A model generated the notes under the pieces. The model worked only from the letters and a program-made list of their open reading frames with translations. It did not search any database and was not told the origin of the DNA. Below are positions 33,284 to 44,164 of a stretch of 64,000 bases of DNA, in pieces (positions within the stretch are counted from its first letter, which is position 1; every line of letters starts with the position of its first letter). Location: positions 1-64,000 of the forward strand of contig QRDG01000518.1 of assembly GCA_012064385.1 (NCBI GenBank). Reading direction: 5' to 3'. The stretch is from Puccinellia tenuiflora. Lineage: Eukaryota; Streptophyta; Magnoliopsida; Poales; Poaceae. The position numbers and the translations under genes were made by a program.

Positions 33284-35656
33284 ATGGCAGACAAGGTAAC
33301 AACGCTCTCCGATCGACCTTTCCTTCCTGATGTCTGATGCTTCTCGGTTTGCCGCGTGCGTCGGTGCTCGTGATTTCTTGGTGTGCTCTGAATTTTGTTC
33401 AGTGGAAATGTTCATGTCTTGTCTGGCGAGTAAATTTAGAGGCCCTCTTCAGTAGTTTTGAATTTGATCTGTGTTTTTTCCTTCAGTATCAGCTCCTCCC
33501 CAGTTCGGCAACAGACTCTATTGTTCCTCCCCTGAAAATAAAAATAAAGATTAAGTTCTTCTCCGAAACAAACTGTCGTATTCGACAGAGAGAAGCTCGT
33601 CAGTTCGAGATTGATAGTAGCTTTCATGGACGCAGACGTTTCTGTCTCAAGTTTCATAAGTCGTTGAAGTGCCGAGTACTCAAACCAGAAAAATCCCATA
33701 GGAAATGAAGTGCGTAGCAAGCAAAAATCTCTGACGCTCTGACCATCACTCCTCTCCTTATTTTCTTTTCTGACTGAAGTCACTCCTTTCCCTTTCACCA
33801 ACCGCTTTCGTGGGAAGACGAAGCCACGCGTACTTCTCTTCCCCCGTGTTTTCCACACAATCTTTCTGAACGAGACTGCGAAAGGTGAATGCCTCCTAGT
33901 GTCAGTCACCTTCACATTTCTGGGTACACTTCCAAGCTTAAACACCTACCGTTTCCACTGAGAAATGTGTTTCTTTCCCATTTCCAAATTATATTGTGTG
34001 CTCGTTCAAGTCTGCCCACACTGAATTTGTGAAGAAACGTTTCTCTTTGATCTAGTACAAGGAGAAACAACCCCCTTCACTGATATTCAATGTTAGGACG
34101 ACAGTTCACAAGTTATACCAGTAGACAGTTAGTAAACAAACATTAAGTAACGCGCTCGCTGAAGATTCGGCTGCAACAATTGATTCCCTTCTAATGAGAA
34201 AATTAAGAACTTCCAACTATAATCTGAGGATGTCAGTGAGGCCCTTCTGGAAGCAGGCTCACCTAGTACTACCACTGTTAGGTACAGTTAACACCGTATT
34301 AAGAATTGTCAAGTGCGTTTTTCGCAAAAAAAAAAAATGTCAAGTGCGAGTGTCACTCCTGGATCTACGTTTAACAATAGTATCAACTGCATGCATTTAC
34401 CTCCATTTAATCTCCCCTCGATCTCATCGCAGATCTCCACGGTTGTCCTCAAAGTTGACCTTGAATGCCAGCGATGCTACAGGAAGATCAGGAAGGTCCT
34501 TTGCAAGATCCAAGGTACGACCCAACTCCCATCACCAATCACTCAATCACCCATTCAGTGAGTGAAGCTATCTATAGCTAGCTCTGCTCTGCACACACTA
34601 CTTGCTTCTCTCGTGGCAGAGCCCTGCTGACAAGTGGGTCCACTGCGTAAGATTTTACAGTGTGGTTGGGCCCACGTGTCGGGGATCTTACACTGAGTCA
34701 GTGTCTCAGTGAGACAGTGACAACCTCGTCTGCAGAGTACTGCATTGAGGAGCAGTGAAAAACTTGACCGTACATTCATGGTTTCTGCAGACAAGATGAA
34801 CATCAAGACGATCTCCTTTGACGAGAAGAGCGGTGCCGTGACGGTGTCCGGGCCGTTCGACGCCGACAATGTCTGCAGGAAGCTCTCCTCTGAGGCCGGC
34901 AAGGTCATCAGGGAGATACATGTCAAGGGCGGTGGCGGCGATAAGCCGAAGGCTGCGCAGGACGCCGGTAAGGCTGAGAAGGACGGCGGGAAGGCGGAGA
35001 AGACTAAAGACGCCGGCGGCAAGCCCGAGAAGACTAAAGACGCCGGCGGAAAGGCGGAGAAGACTAAAGACGCCGGCGGAAAGGCAGAGAAGACTAAAGA
35101 CGCCGGCGGCAAGCCGGAGAAGGAGGCCAAGGCAGACAAGAAGGACGCCGAGAAACCCGCGGAAGCTAAGCAAGAGAAGAAGGTCCAGTTCGAGGACGCG
35201 CCCCCGTCCGCGGACGCGAAGCCAGGGAAGGCAATGCCGCCGTTGCCGGCCGGCATGACCAAGGCCGACCTCGCCCCTCTCCTCGAAAAGATGATGCAGG
35301 CCAAGCAGGGGCAGGGCGGGCCGCAGCCGCCACGCGGGGAGCCAATGATGATGCCGCCGCCTCAGGCGGCAGCGCAGGGCGTGGCCGTGCCGTCCATCTG
35401 GCCAGCGCCGGCAGGGTCCATGTCAATGTACAGCTACGACCCGGCGGGGTACGGCCAGCCGTCGTACTACGGTGGAGGCGGCGGCGGCGGATGCGGCGGG
35501 GGGTGCAAATGCAGCTCGTGCTATCGGCCGGCGCCGCCCGGAGGGTACTACGGCGTGCCTGTGCACGACCACCAAGGGTGGTACAACAGGCAGCCGTACT
35601 ACCAGCAGCAGCCGTACTGCAGCGAGGACCCCAACGCCGGGTGCAGCGTCATGTGA
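33284..35656 (+). CDS. HMA-domain isoprenylated protein, Pi21-like
   Basis: Three exons (33284-33295, 34433-34514, 34791-35656) with good GT/AG borders join in frame to 319 residues. Exon 1 encodes only MADK. Residues 5-76 form a heavy-metal-associated (HMA) domain with the metal-binding pair C16-x-x-C19 (VDLECQRCYRKI). Residues about 78-155 are Lys/Gly/Glu-rich and contain four near-exact TKDAGGKxEK units. The C-terminal part is Pro/Gly/Tyr/Met-rich with a Cys cluster (GGGCGGGCKCSSC). The protein ends CSVM, a CaaX box for prenylation, which would tether it to membranes. This is the layout of the HIPP family; the HMA segment is closest, as I recall, to rice PYRICULARIA ORYZAE RESISTANCE 21 (Pi21), a proline-rich HMA protein whose loss gives blast resistance. 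Metal binding and any disease role are inferred from family. The first intron is 1.1 kb. Confidence 0.9.
34990..35119 (+). repeat. Coding minisatellite, four 30-bp units
   Basis: Within exon 3 of the Pi21-like gene the unit encoding TKDAGGKxEK (30 bp, with agactaaagacgccggcgg) is repeated four times with x = Pro or Ala. Because the unit is a multiple of three, copy-number changes would keep the frame. Confidence 0.9.
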
Positions 35657-36030
35657 TGCCATGGACAGAGTACAGGGCAATCAGTGTGTGCGGTCACTCT
35701 CAGTCACTCGCTCATGATCGATCATGGCCCGTGTTAAAAAGAATCTCTTCTTTTCTTCTTCTTCTTCTCTTCTTGTGTCGACGTCTCCTTGTTAATTTAT
35801 GTCCATGCCGTTTTGTTTGTTTAGGACTTGAGTTGTGCATGTGAACAGAAGAACTGAGTTGTTGTGTTCTTGGTGCCTAGCTTGGTTTCTTTTCTTTCCG
35901 TGGTTGTCATGAACGAATATGTTAGTGTAGTAGTTAAGTAGTACTATAGTCAGATGGAACATGAACAGGTTGACTACTCTTATTATTTATCTTGAACATG
36001 AACATGCTACGATCATTACGCAAAGATCAA
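35657..36030. other. 3' flank of the Pi21-like gene
   Basis: T/CT-rich sequence follows the stop codon and probably includes the 3' UTR. No clear AATAAA is seen, and no gene is recognised before the GC-rich repeat that starts near 36040. Confidence 0.4.
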
Positions 36031-36039
36031 ATCCATGTT

Positions 36040-37295
36040 ACTTTCCCCTTCCCCGCTCCCGTAGCGACACTGGGGCGACCCAAACCCTAGCTCTCCCCCG
36101 GTCGCCACCGGCGGCGGGGCGCCCAGCCAACCCTCCTCCTCTCCTCTCCCCGTCATTCTTCCCCCGCAACCATGGCTGCTGGTGCAACGCCTCTACCATT
36201 CCGGTCCTCCTTCCTGCTGCTCTCCGGTGAGGCATGGGCCGCGGCAGCGACAAGGACGCCGGTTCTCTCTCCGTTGGGTCGGATGGACCTGGTGGCTTAC
36301 TCCCCCGTGTGGATCCGGGAGGGCCCAGATCTGACGGGTTGGGCGTCGCCGTGCCGCCCCCCTGCTCGGGTGCGGGGGCTCGCGTGCCGGCGGCTCCTGG
36401 CTGCTCGTCGTCCCGCTCTCGGTGCGTGCTTCATTTTCTGGTGGAGTTGGATTTTTTAGGTGCGCTGCCTTAGGTGTGGTTCTTGCGGGCAGATCGTGCG
36501 GCTTGAGGAGCTCGAAGGTGCTACCTTGCGTGTGAGTTGGGTCGGCTGGCTTCACGCGGGTGGGCCGCTACCTCGTGGTGGCGGGCGAGGTTGGTATCTC
36601 TCGGACGCCGGAGCGGCGGCTCTGGATGGTGGACGCTCAGGTGGCTCGCCGGCAAGCCCCGTGGCGACGGTGTTGGTCGTGTTCATTGGTCGCGAGGGCG
36701 GCATGAATGTCGGCGTGTGGAGTTCCTGGCGAGGTCCGGCACGGGTGCCGCTCCTCGCCCAGATTCAGATCTGGAGGCTGTGTTGCAGGCATGTTATCTC
36801 CTGCCCGTTGGAGTTGGTGACCCTCGACGATGGGTAGGTGGGTGTAGGGCCGAGCGAAATCTCAAGTCGTCTGTTGACGTCGGTGTCGGCGACGCCTGTG
36901 GGCGCCGTTTCCCCCCTTGGGGCGACGTCGTGGCTCCATTCCACCTCCCTCATTTATGCTCCGGGTGAAAACCCTGGTCTTTGACCGGACGGTGGCATCG
37001 CTTCTGTGTCGTGACCTTCCTGGAGGCACCGTCCTGGAGCAGGGTTCTCCTTTCTTCGACATGGCTTTTTGAGTGCAAAGGTGGTTCCTTTTTGCAGCCG
37101 GCGACCTGAAGTGATGTTGTCTTGCCCTTGTGCTATGTTGGAGGCACACCCTTGGAGGCGCCGCAGTCCCTGGTGCTTCTCGCCGTGTGACACGGTGGCC
37201 TGATCCTGCCCCTCTTGGTGGCTGGCCGTCTTACGCAAGGGTTTCATCGGTTTCGGACAAGGGGTCTTTATAGCCTTTTATCTAAAAAAAAGTAC
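36040..37295 (+). repeat. GC-rich LINE-like non-autonomous retroelement, probable
   Basis: A CT-rich start (ctttccccttccccgctcccg), a long GC-rich part without a convincing protein and an A-tail (ttttatctaaaaaaaag near 37288) resemble short 5'-UTR-plus-tail LINE derivatives of Triticeae. The several open frames overlap on both strands, as expected of high GC content, and none matches a family I know. No target duplication was found. Confidence 0.35.
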
Positions 37296-37872
37296 ACGAA
37301 ACAGTAGGTCAGGTCTCATTTTGTTCAGCTAATTACTGAAGAAATTTGTGTGGCATGTCCTCATCAGTAATGAGTTCTGAAGAATTTCGGTGACATGTCC
37401 TGATCAAGATGGCTATGCGTAAATCGGTGTTGTTTTTCAAGTTGTAAATAAATATTGTAGTGTTGTTTTTCGAGATTGAATAAATGCTTTAAGAGCATGT
37501 CTCTTCACTGTGTTTCTGGTTGGTCAGCTTTCTTTGTCTGCTGGATCATACGCCTAATCCAATAACAAATCAATCAGGCTCGTCACGGGAGAAAAGCTCA
37601 TGCAGTCAGGACAATACTCATTATTGATCAGGGTACACGGGAACGCTTGCCTCCCGGGAACAAGAAATCGTGAATTAGCTTAATCCACTCCCAGCCTGGT
37701 ACAGGGTAGAAAGCAGAACGAGATCAAAATCCTTTCGGGGGAAACACACGGGGAGCTTTCAATCAGAAAAAAGTATCATCATGGAAGGTGCTGGCTTGGC
37801 TTCTCTCTGTTTTGGAGGCGTAAAGCTGGATACTCGTGGAAAGGAAGATGTCTTCCGCGGACACGGCGTTTT
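37296..37872. other. Spacer, nothing recognised
   Basis: Mixed-composition DNA between two repeats, with no frame or repeat of note. Confidence 0.35.
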
Positions 37873-38235
37873 GGGTCATAGGTGCATCTGCACCCGTTAG
37901 GTAAAATATTTTTAGTTTTTTTTCAATGTGTCAAAAAATTCTGAAAAAAAATTCGGATATGCATCAACATTTTTAGTGCTAGCACAAAAAATTTCGCTGT
38001 GAAAAGACATTTTGTGTGACCTGTGCAAAAAAGACAAAACCATGTCTCGTACAAAAATTTTTTGTAGCAATCCGGATTTGTCTTTTTTGCATAGGTCGCA
38101 CAAAATGTCTTTTCACCGCGGATTTTTTTGTGCTAACATGAAATATGTTGAACTATCTCCATATTTATTTTTATCATTTTTTAACATTTGGAAAATGGGT
38201 TTTTTGGGTCATGGGTGCAGCTGCACCCATGACCC
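37873..38235. mobile_element. Fold-back MITE with self-palindromic ends
   Basis: The left end GGGTCATAGGTGCATCTGCA pairs with the right end, whose complement is GGGTCATGGGTGCAGCTGCA. The inversion continues through most of the 363 bp to a centre where gtgcaaaaaagacaaa faces ttgtcttttttgca. The right end is also a perfect 30-base palindrome by itself (38206-38235). No coding capacity. The target duplication is not clear; long-TIR elements of this kind are often Mutator-like. Confidence 0.8.
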
Positions 38236-38885
38236 GAAATGGATTTCCGGTCTTCCGCGGGCTATTCTGTTGCGAATAAATGTCGCCCTCTTTTCGTGTG
38301 TTTGATGCTGCGAGCTACTGTCGCCGGAAGAAACTGATGATTCCCTAGGACACGCACTTTAAGAATTTTGATATATCCATCCTAAGGGCAACTCGAACTA
38401 CGCCCCCAGACTACCCAATTTGTCGGCTTAGCTCGGGCGGGGAAAAAATCAGGCCCCAACAGCATTTCCAAACGGACAATCTTCCTATCCATCATATGTC
38501 TGCATATGTCCCGCCTGTCTGGCACGTCGGCCATTTCTTCACCCTCCCTTTGTCGACCCGATTCCTCGTTTTCCCACCACCCCACCACCGTTCGTGGCCG
38601 TCTTTCCTCGCCACTTCCTTCCATCACTGCGGCGTCGCCGGACGAGGTCGGGTGGCGCAAGAAAACGATTGTAGTCTTGTCGTGCATCTCGTTGTCACAA
38701 CCACCATCCGAGTCGGCGTGGCCTCGAGCTGAAATCGAGGGTCGGTTGTGCCTTTGTCTCCGGCCACCACAGTCTACCCTCGCCGGATATAGGTTTGTCC
38801 ACGGCCTCAAGTTCCATGTCGGTCTCGTGCACCCGCAAAGTATAAGGTTGATTGTCATCACGATTGAGAAGTGCAAGTTTAATCG
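38236..38885. other. Moderately GC-rich stretch, no gene recognised
   Basis: Overlapping frames on both strands at 38382-38985 lack any familiar domain. A Tc/Harbinger-like phrase (ctaagggcaactcgaactacgc) near 38392 may mark an old MITE edge, but its partner was not found. Confidence 0.35.
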
Positions 38886-40550
38886 TGATACGTCCAAAAC
38901 GTATCTATATTTTTTGATTGTTTCATCCTACCTTTATGCCTATGACACTTGTTTTTATATTAAGTTTATGATTTATTTGGACTAATCTATTAATAATTGT
39001 AAAAGTGCATAATATTCTTGTTTTACATTTTGATGTGTAGAAATTACTTGGAAATTTATAAAAACGCAAAATGAGATTTGTTGAAGGTGGACACCGACTT
39101 TTCTGAAATCTGTCCACATCTACAGATTTTAGAGATAGTCAGTTTGACCACAAAAGACGACTTCAAATGAAAAATCAGGCTTATGCAAAGTTGTGATAAT
39201 TTCCATACCTTTAATTTAAGCCCAAGAACAGCCCAATCGGAGCTAGAATACGATCTGGGGACCCATTTTACTGAAGCCAGAATATCTGATTACGGGAATC
39301 CGAAAGTTTGTGACGTGATTGACTTCAACTCTTACCAAACTTGTGGATTCATCCAAGCCACGATTTTGGGAAGTCATTAGGGATGAGAGGGGTCCCTAGA
39401 AAGGTTCTAGAGGTGCCCGAAAGACCTTGGATCAAGGGGTCATCCATCAGAAGGCAGGGAAGCATTGTCTCCACCTATATAAAGAGAGGAAACACTAGTT
39501 TTGGGGGTAGCCATCAAAAGCCATGAAATTGCCTCTCCCTTGGCTCTCATCTACAAGGGGGAGGGCTCATCTACAGCCCAAAAATCCATGGAGGAAGGGG
39601 GTCAGGGGGCGGTGCTTCCCTTAGACGGCCGGCCGCCGCCATGCGTCGTAGCCGCCTTGCCCTTTACTCCATGGCCGCCATCTTAACCGCCATCTCCATC
39701 GCCAATTCCTCCTTGTATTCAGTGGTTCATCCTCCCATACACCTCTGTACCCCTCTATTTAAACATGATGTTTGATGCTATAAAGTATTTTCCTATGATC
39801 TATGTCATGTTTGTGTAGTTCCTTTTTGTCATATTGTTGAATAATTGAATATCTTTGGTTGATTCGAGTTGTATGTTGATATGGCACAGTCCTATGGTGC
39901 CCATTATATTTATGTGTGCATAGATCATGATCATAGGGTTTGTAGTACATGAAGAAGAAAGCCGGGGGGGAGGGGGGGCGTAGAGCTGCCGGAGTGACAA
40001 TAACCTGAGCCCCATCCCGGTTTCTGACATTCTATGGGATAAAGAGGACCATATGATCTTAATGTTATGGTTGGATTTCTACCTTAATGATATTAGTAGT
40101 TGCGAATGCTTGCTAATGTTCCAATCATATAGTACATGTAGTCACAAATAGTTGAGAACATGTATGCTTTGCCTCTCCCACAAAAAAAACTGCATCGAAG
40201 ACGATCAACCGAGTAACTTTACTAATTAATTAGGGAAATTCTGCACACCTTCCACCACTTTTCCACACTCACAGTTCTGTTAGTTTATGCTTATTTAGTG
40301 TTCTTTATTGCTACATCAACTAACTTTTACTTTCTTCTTCTTTATTATCTTGCAGAACTATCCTTTCACACCCGTATTTTTCCTATAGTTTTATTTACTA
40401 GATATAGCCAACATTCGGTGTGCGTAGAGTTGTGTCAATGGTTGATAGAACTTGAGTGAATCCTTATCCTACCTTTAAATCCTCGTTGGGTTCGGCACTC
40501 TTACTTATCAAAAATGCTACAACTGATCTCCTACACTTGTGAGTTTATCA
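38886..40550 (+). repeat. Solo LTR of an Athila-type element
   Basis: The segment starts TGATACGTCCAAAACGTATC and ends ...cctacacttgtgagtttatca, the canonical start and end of Triticeae Athila-type LTRs and similar to the LTRs of the outer element at 8-31 kb. The flanks aatcg (38881-38885) and aattg (40551-40555) fit a five-base target duplication with one mismatch. No internal retrotransposon sequence adjoins either end, so the element was probably reduced to one LTR by recombination. Confidence 0.75.
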
Positions 40551-41854
40551 AATTGCATGTTTGAAATTTATCGTCCATTTTGGTGTAATGAACTTGTGAA
40601 GATATGCCTATGTCATGTTTCCCCATAGTGGAGTATTGAGGGTGCAGTTTGCAAATCTTGAGGTGGACATGATCGACATCATCTAGCTCAAGCGTAATGC
40701 GCAAGGAAAAAGTGTAATCTTGATAGATTTTCTATTTTACCGTATCAAGGTGGTTATTGGGAGACCTGGTTACATAACAGATAGCCGTACTATCAATGGG
40801 ATTTCAGGTGAGTAGCTTGATCGCATTGTTTGTAAAGAGGTCAAACATTTACATTCTTGGCACTATCTTTATTGGATGATATTTTCCTTTCCTATGCGGG
40901 AGGCTTTAGATTTTGCTGTTATCTTTATTACAAGCTGAAGTTCATAAAAAACGGATTACATACGAAGAAATTTCGCTTTTTGTGTTGGAGGTTTTGTCGG
41001 TTCTTCTTTCTTAGAGAGGTCAAAAATTTCGACTTGTGAATTTATCCTCCTTTGTTGGTCTTTGTTGTTTCTCTATTTTAGAATCGAGAGCTTGTTATTA
41101 GTTTCAAAATAACCCAAATTCATCGAAAATTGAGTTTGTCTGCAAAAGTTGCCGTGTTTTTATGTGGACACTTTTGATGTTTTCCGAAGCTCGGAGGAGA
41201 ATCATTTTTTTTGGTATTTGCTTCGGATGTTCATAATTAATTACAGTAAAACTCGGAGTGGCCTCCGAATAGTTCTAGTACCAATCCAAGGGACGTCAGA
41301 GCTATCTAGAATCTCTAGGATGTTCTCTCTATTTGGTAAAAACTGTGTGTAACGGGCTGAAGTATTGGTCTTCCATATATAAGCCCACCTCACACACATC
41401 TCTCTCCTCATTTGTTGCTCGTGAAGATACCTTTCCCCTTAATGATTGTTGCATATTTATGTGGGAAAAGAGAGAGGAAATCCTGATTCATATTTTCACC
41501 ACTCTATTTCTCTTTTGAGAGATGAGAACCTATCGGATCTACATTTTGGACTCATTTGTGACCTCCTCCATTATTATTCTATCCTATTTATCTGTTGATT
41601 TGGTGGAATTTGACAAACAAGGATTTGAACATCCTAGGTATTTGTTGTTTTGCATTGGTTACATCACCTTGAACTCTTTTTATTGGTTCGTTTGGATGAG
41701 AGCCCGAGAGCTTGTTACTCTAGGAGGGTGTTCCCTCTAGATGTTTTGTAGTTGTTACCGCTGTTACCTCTTCGTATAAAACGTCATGGATGCACTAAAA
41801 TAAAAGGAAAACATACACGTAGTTAAAGGTTAAAGTTTGCCTATTACTTTTTTA
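40551..41854. other. AT-rich stretch, nothing recognised
   Basis: Several short frames occur, none with familiar motifs. The composition is similar to noncoding retrotransposon interiors. Confidence 0.35.
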
Positions 41855-41995
41855 AAGGAGTGCGGTAGGGGAAGCCCCTACAATAATTTTTTATAAATAA
41901 TAAAACTCAAATATGCGTCCGTGAGGACTTGAACCTGGATGCTGGGTTCTACATCCAGTTCCCTAACCAAGTGATCTAGGGTCACTTCATTGCCT
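41855..41995 (-). mobile_element. tRNA-derived SINE-like sequence
   Basis: On minus, an A-box-like sequence (CCTAGATCACTTGGTTAGGG, 41961-41980) is followed 26 bases later by a B-box match (GGTTCAAGTCC, 41925-41935), the internal RNA polymerase III promoter of tRNA genes. The expected cloverleaf is not intact and the sequence runs on into ggggcttcccctaccgcactcc and an A-rich stretch, as in grass SINEs. It is not a functional tRNA gene. Confidence 0.5.
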
Positions 41996-42112
41996 TTTAC
42001 CTTTTATTTTTTGTGTAATGTTTTTATTTTGGAATAGATAGGATTAAGCAAGTTAAGATCCAGTACTAGCTTTACTTTTCTTCATGTATTTAAAATAGTA
42101 CTTGATCTTGTA

Positions 42113-43460
42113 CTATTGGAAGTAGAGTGTACATGGCACTGTTTGCAAGCTTCTTGGGGTTGAGGATCCCAATGCCTCCGAGATCTTTTGGTTTGTAAGC
42201 TCTCTCCTAGTTGACTTTACATTTCCCCTTGTAACCATATCACAAGCCGCCAAAAGGTAGGCACGCCGGATCCTATCAATCTTCAAAAGGACCTTCACCG
42301 GAACATCAAGAAAGTGATAAAATAAATCACAACATTAGTGAGAACCTCCTTGACAAGGATCGAACAGCTGGCCATAGTAATGTGCTTCCCTTCCCACGGT
42401 AGGAAGTTCCCAACCACCTTATCCTCCAAAGGTTGAAAATTAATTCTCTTTAACCAAGTCACCAAAAGCGGGAGACCAAGATACTTCATGGGAAAGGTTG
42501 TGCGGTTAGCCGGGAAAGCTTGAAGAATATGGTCAAGGTCCTTTCCATCATATCTAATGGGGTCCACTTGGCTTTTAGCGCAATTTGTAACAAGACCGGT
42601 GACATTGCCAAATTGGGTCAAAGTGTTGGTTAGGAAACCAATGTGTTCTTTTTTTGGGAGTGATAAAGATAGCAGCGTCATCGGCATAGAGTGAAGTGCG
42701 GATGGCAGGAGCCATCCCCCGAAGCTCATGAAGGTACCCTTGTGCGGTCGCTTTATGGAGGATGTGGTGGAGCGGATCGATGGCCAAAACGAAGAGGAGT
42801 GGCGAGAGGGTCCCCTTATCATAACCCCCTACCATGCTTATTGGAGTACCGACGATTGTTGACGAGCACCCTAGAAGAGGAGGTAGATAGTAGCGCGGAC
42901 ACCCAATCTCGGAATTTGCTAGGGAAACCCAAATGTTGAAGCACGTCCATCAAACAATCCCATCGGACCGAGTCAAAAAGCTTTCTTGATATCAAGGTTG
43001 GAAAGAAGCGTGTGAGTTCTAGTCTTGTAAAGTTTCCGAGCCAAATTCTTGACATAGAGGAAGTAACCGTGAATGCTCCGCGTCTTTATGAATGCACTTT
43101 GAAAGTTGGAGACAAGTTTGCTCATGTGAGGGGCAAGGTGGGCGGCCATCATCTTGGATTTGAGTTTTTGCAATGGCATGAGTGAAGCTCATCGGTCTAA
43201 AATTGGTCACGTCTTCGGCCCCATCTGCCCCATCTTTATTCGGCAAGAGGGCATTATTCACAGAGTTGGAGCCATTGAAGGTTGTTGACATGAAGAGTGG
43301 TGAATTGATTTATCACGGCCATAACATCCGCCTTCACAATATTCTCACAAGTCTTGAAGAAAGCACCAACACCCGTAAAGCCATCCGGGTCGGGAGCCTT
43401 ATGACTTGCGGCGTTGTCCACCGCAGCCTTCACCTCCTCCTTCGAGAAAGGCATATATCA
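42113..43460 (-). pseudogene. L1-type LINE reverse transcriptase relic
   Basis: Reading on minus from 43460, the fragments follow the order of an L1-type reverse transcriptase: SHKAPDPDGFTG (palm start), NFRPMSFTHAIAK, LLSNLDIKKAF then FDSVRWDCLMDVLQHLGF, LSPLLFVLAIDPLHHIL, the catalytic block SLYADDAAIFI, then PMKYLGLPLLVTWLKRI and KVLLKIDRIRRA. The pieces lie in different frames with stops between them. The endonuclease domain, the 5' end and the Zn-knuckle tail are missing. It is an old truncated copy with no active product. Confidence 0.85.
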
Positions 43461-44164
43461 AGTTTACTAAGATCGCAATGCGGCACCGGAATGTTGCTGC
43501 TACTACGCACAACTGTACAAGAGTATGTAACATGTGCGCGGTGCCGGACATACCGGGAAATGGTGGCGTTGGGGTGGTCGGTGGTGGTGCCCACGACAAG
43601 CCGGGGACAGTGCGCGGCGGCCAGAAGCGTGTACCACGAGAAGGCACCGGCGGTGAGTCGTCCTCTTCAGATATCCAGCAGAGACCGGTAGATGAACTGC
43701 TGAAGATGCTGACGAGGCCACACTGTACTTCGGCTGATCGTGGGCCAGCGTACACTGGATCTGGTTGCGCCATTATGACCTGATTCGCATGGGCGAGCGA
43801 GAATATCTCATGCCTGCTCCGTAACAGGAATACACGATACTAGCATGATCCTGTTTTCGCGATGAATGGGATTCATTGCGTTGTCTGCCGACGCTCGCGT
43901 CCAATTTTCCAGTTCACAAAACCAGCGAATAGCTCGTTCACACTCCACACACTGCTACGCAATCACTCACCGGGAACCAGGCATGTTCGCCATGAAGTAA
44001 GGCAGCACCGTCACTCACATGTGTCCTGAACTCGTGTCGTCCCACATGCCACAGCTCGATGAATCAGGGCTCGACAAAAAATTTCCGCTAATGCTGAACT
44101 GAATTTGAGATCAAACAAGCCAAACCAACTATGAACCACTGGTAGCAGCAGAGACACTGCTCGT
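43461..44164. other. Intergenic stretch downstream of the esterase gene
   Basis: GC-moderate DNA with overlapping frames near 43400-43780 and no recognised domain. The part adjoining 44164 should contain the 3' UTR of the minus-strand esterase gene. Confidence 0.4.

Noticed and set aside
33337..33945. Open frames on both strands within 33337-33945
   Set aside because: They lie in the first intron of the Pi21-like gene and show no domain.
41915..41985. tRNA gene on minus
   Set aside because: Only the A and B boxes match; the acceptor stem and anticodon arm do not pair, so it is a SINE-like relic.
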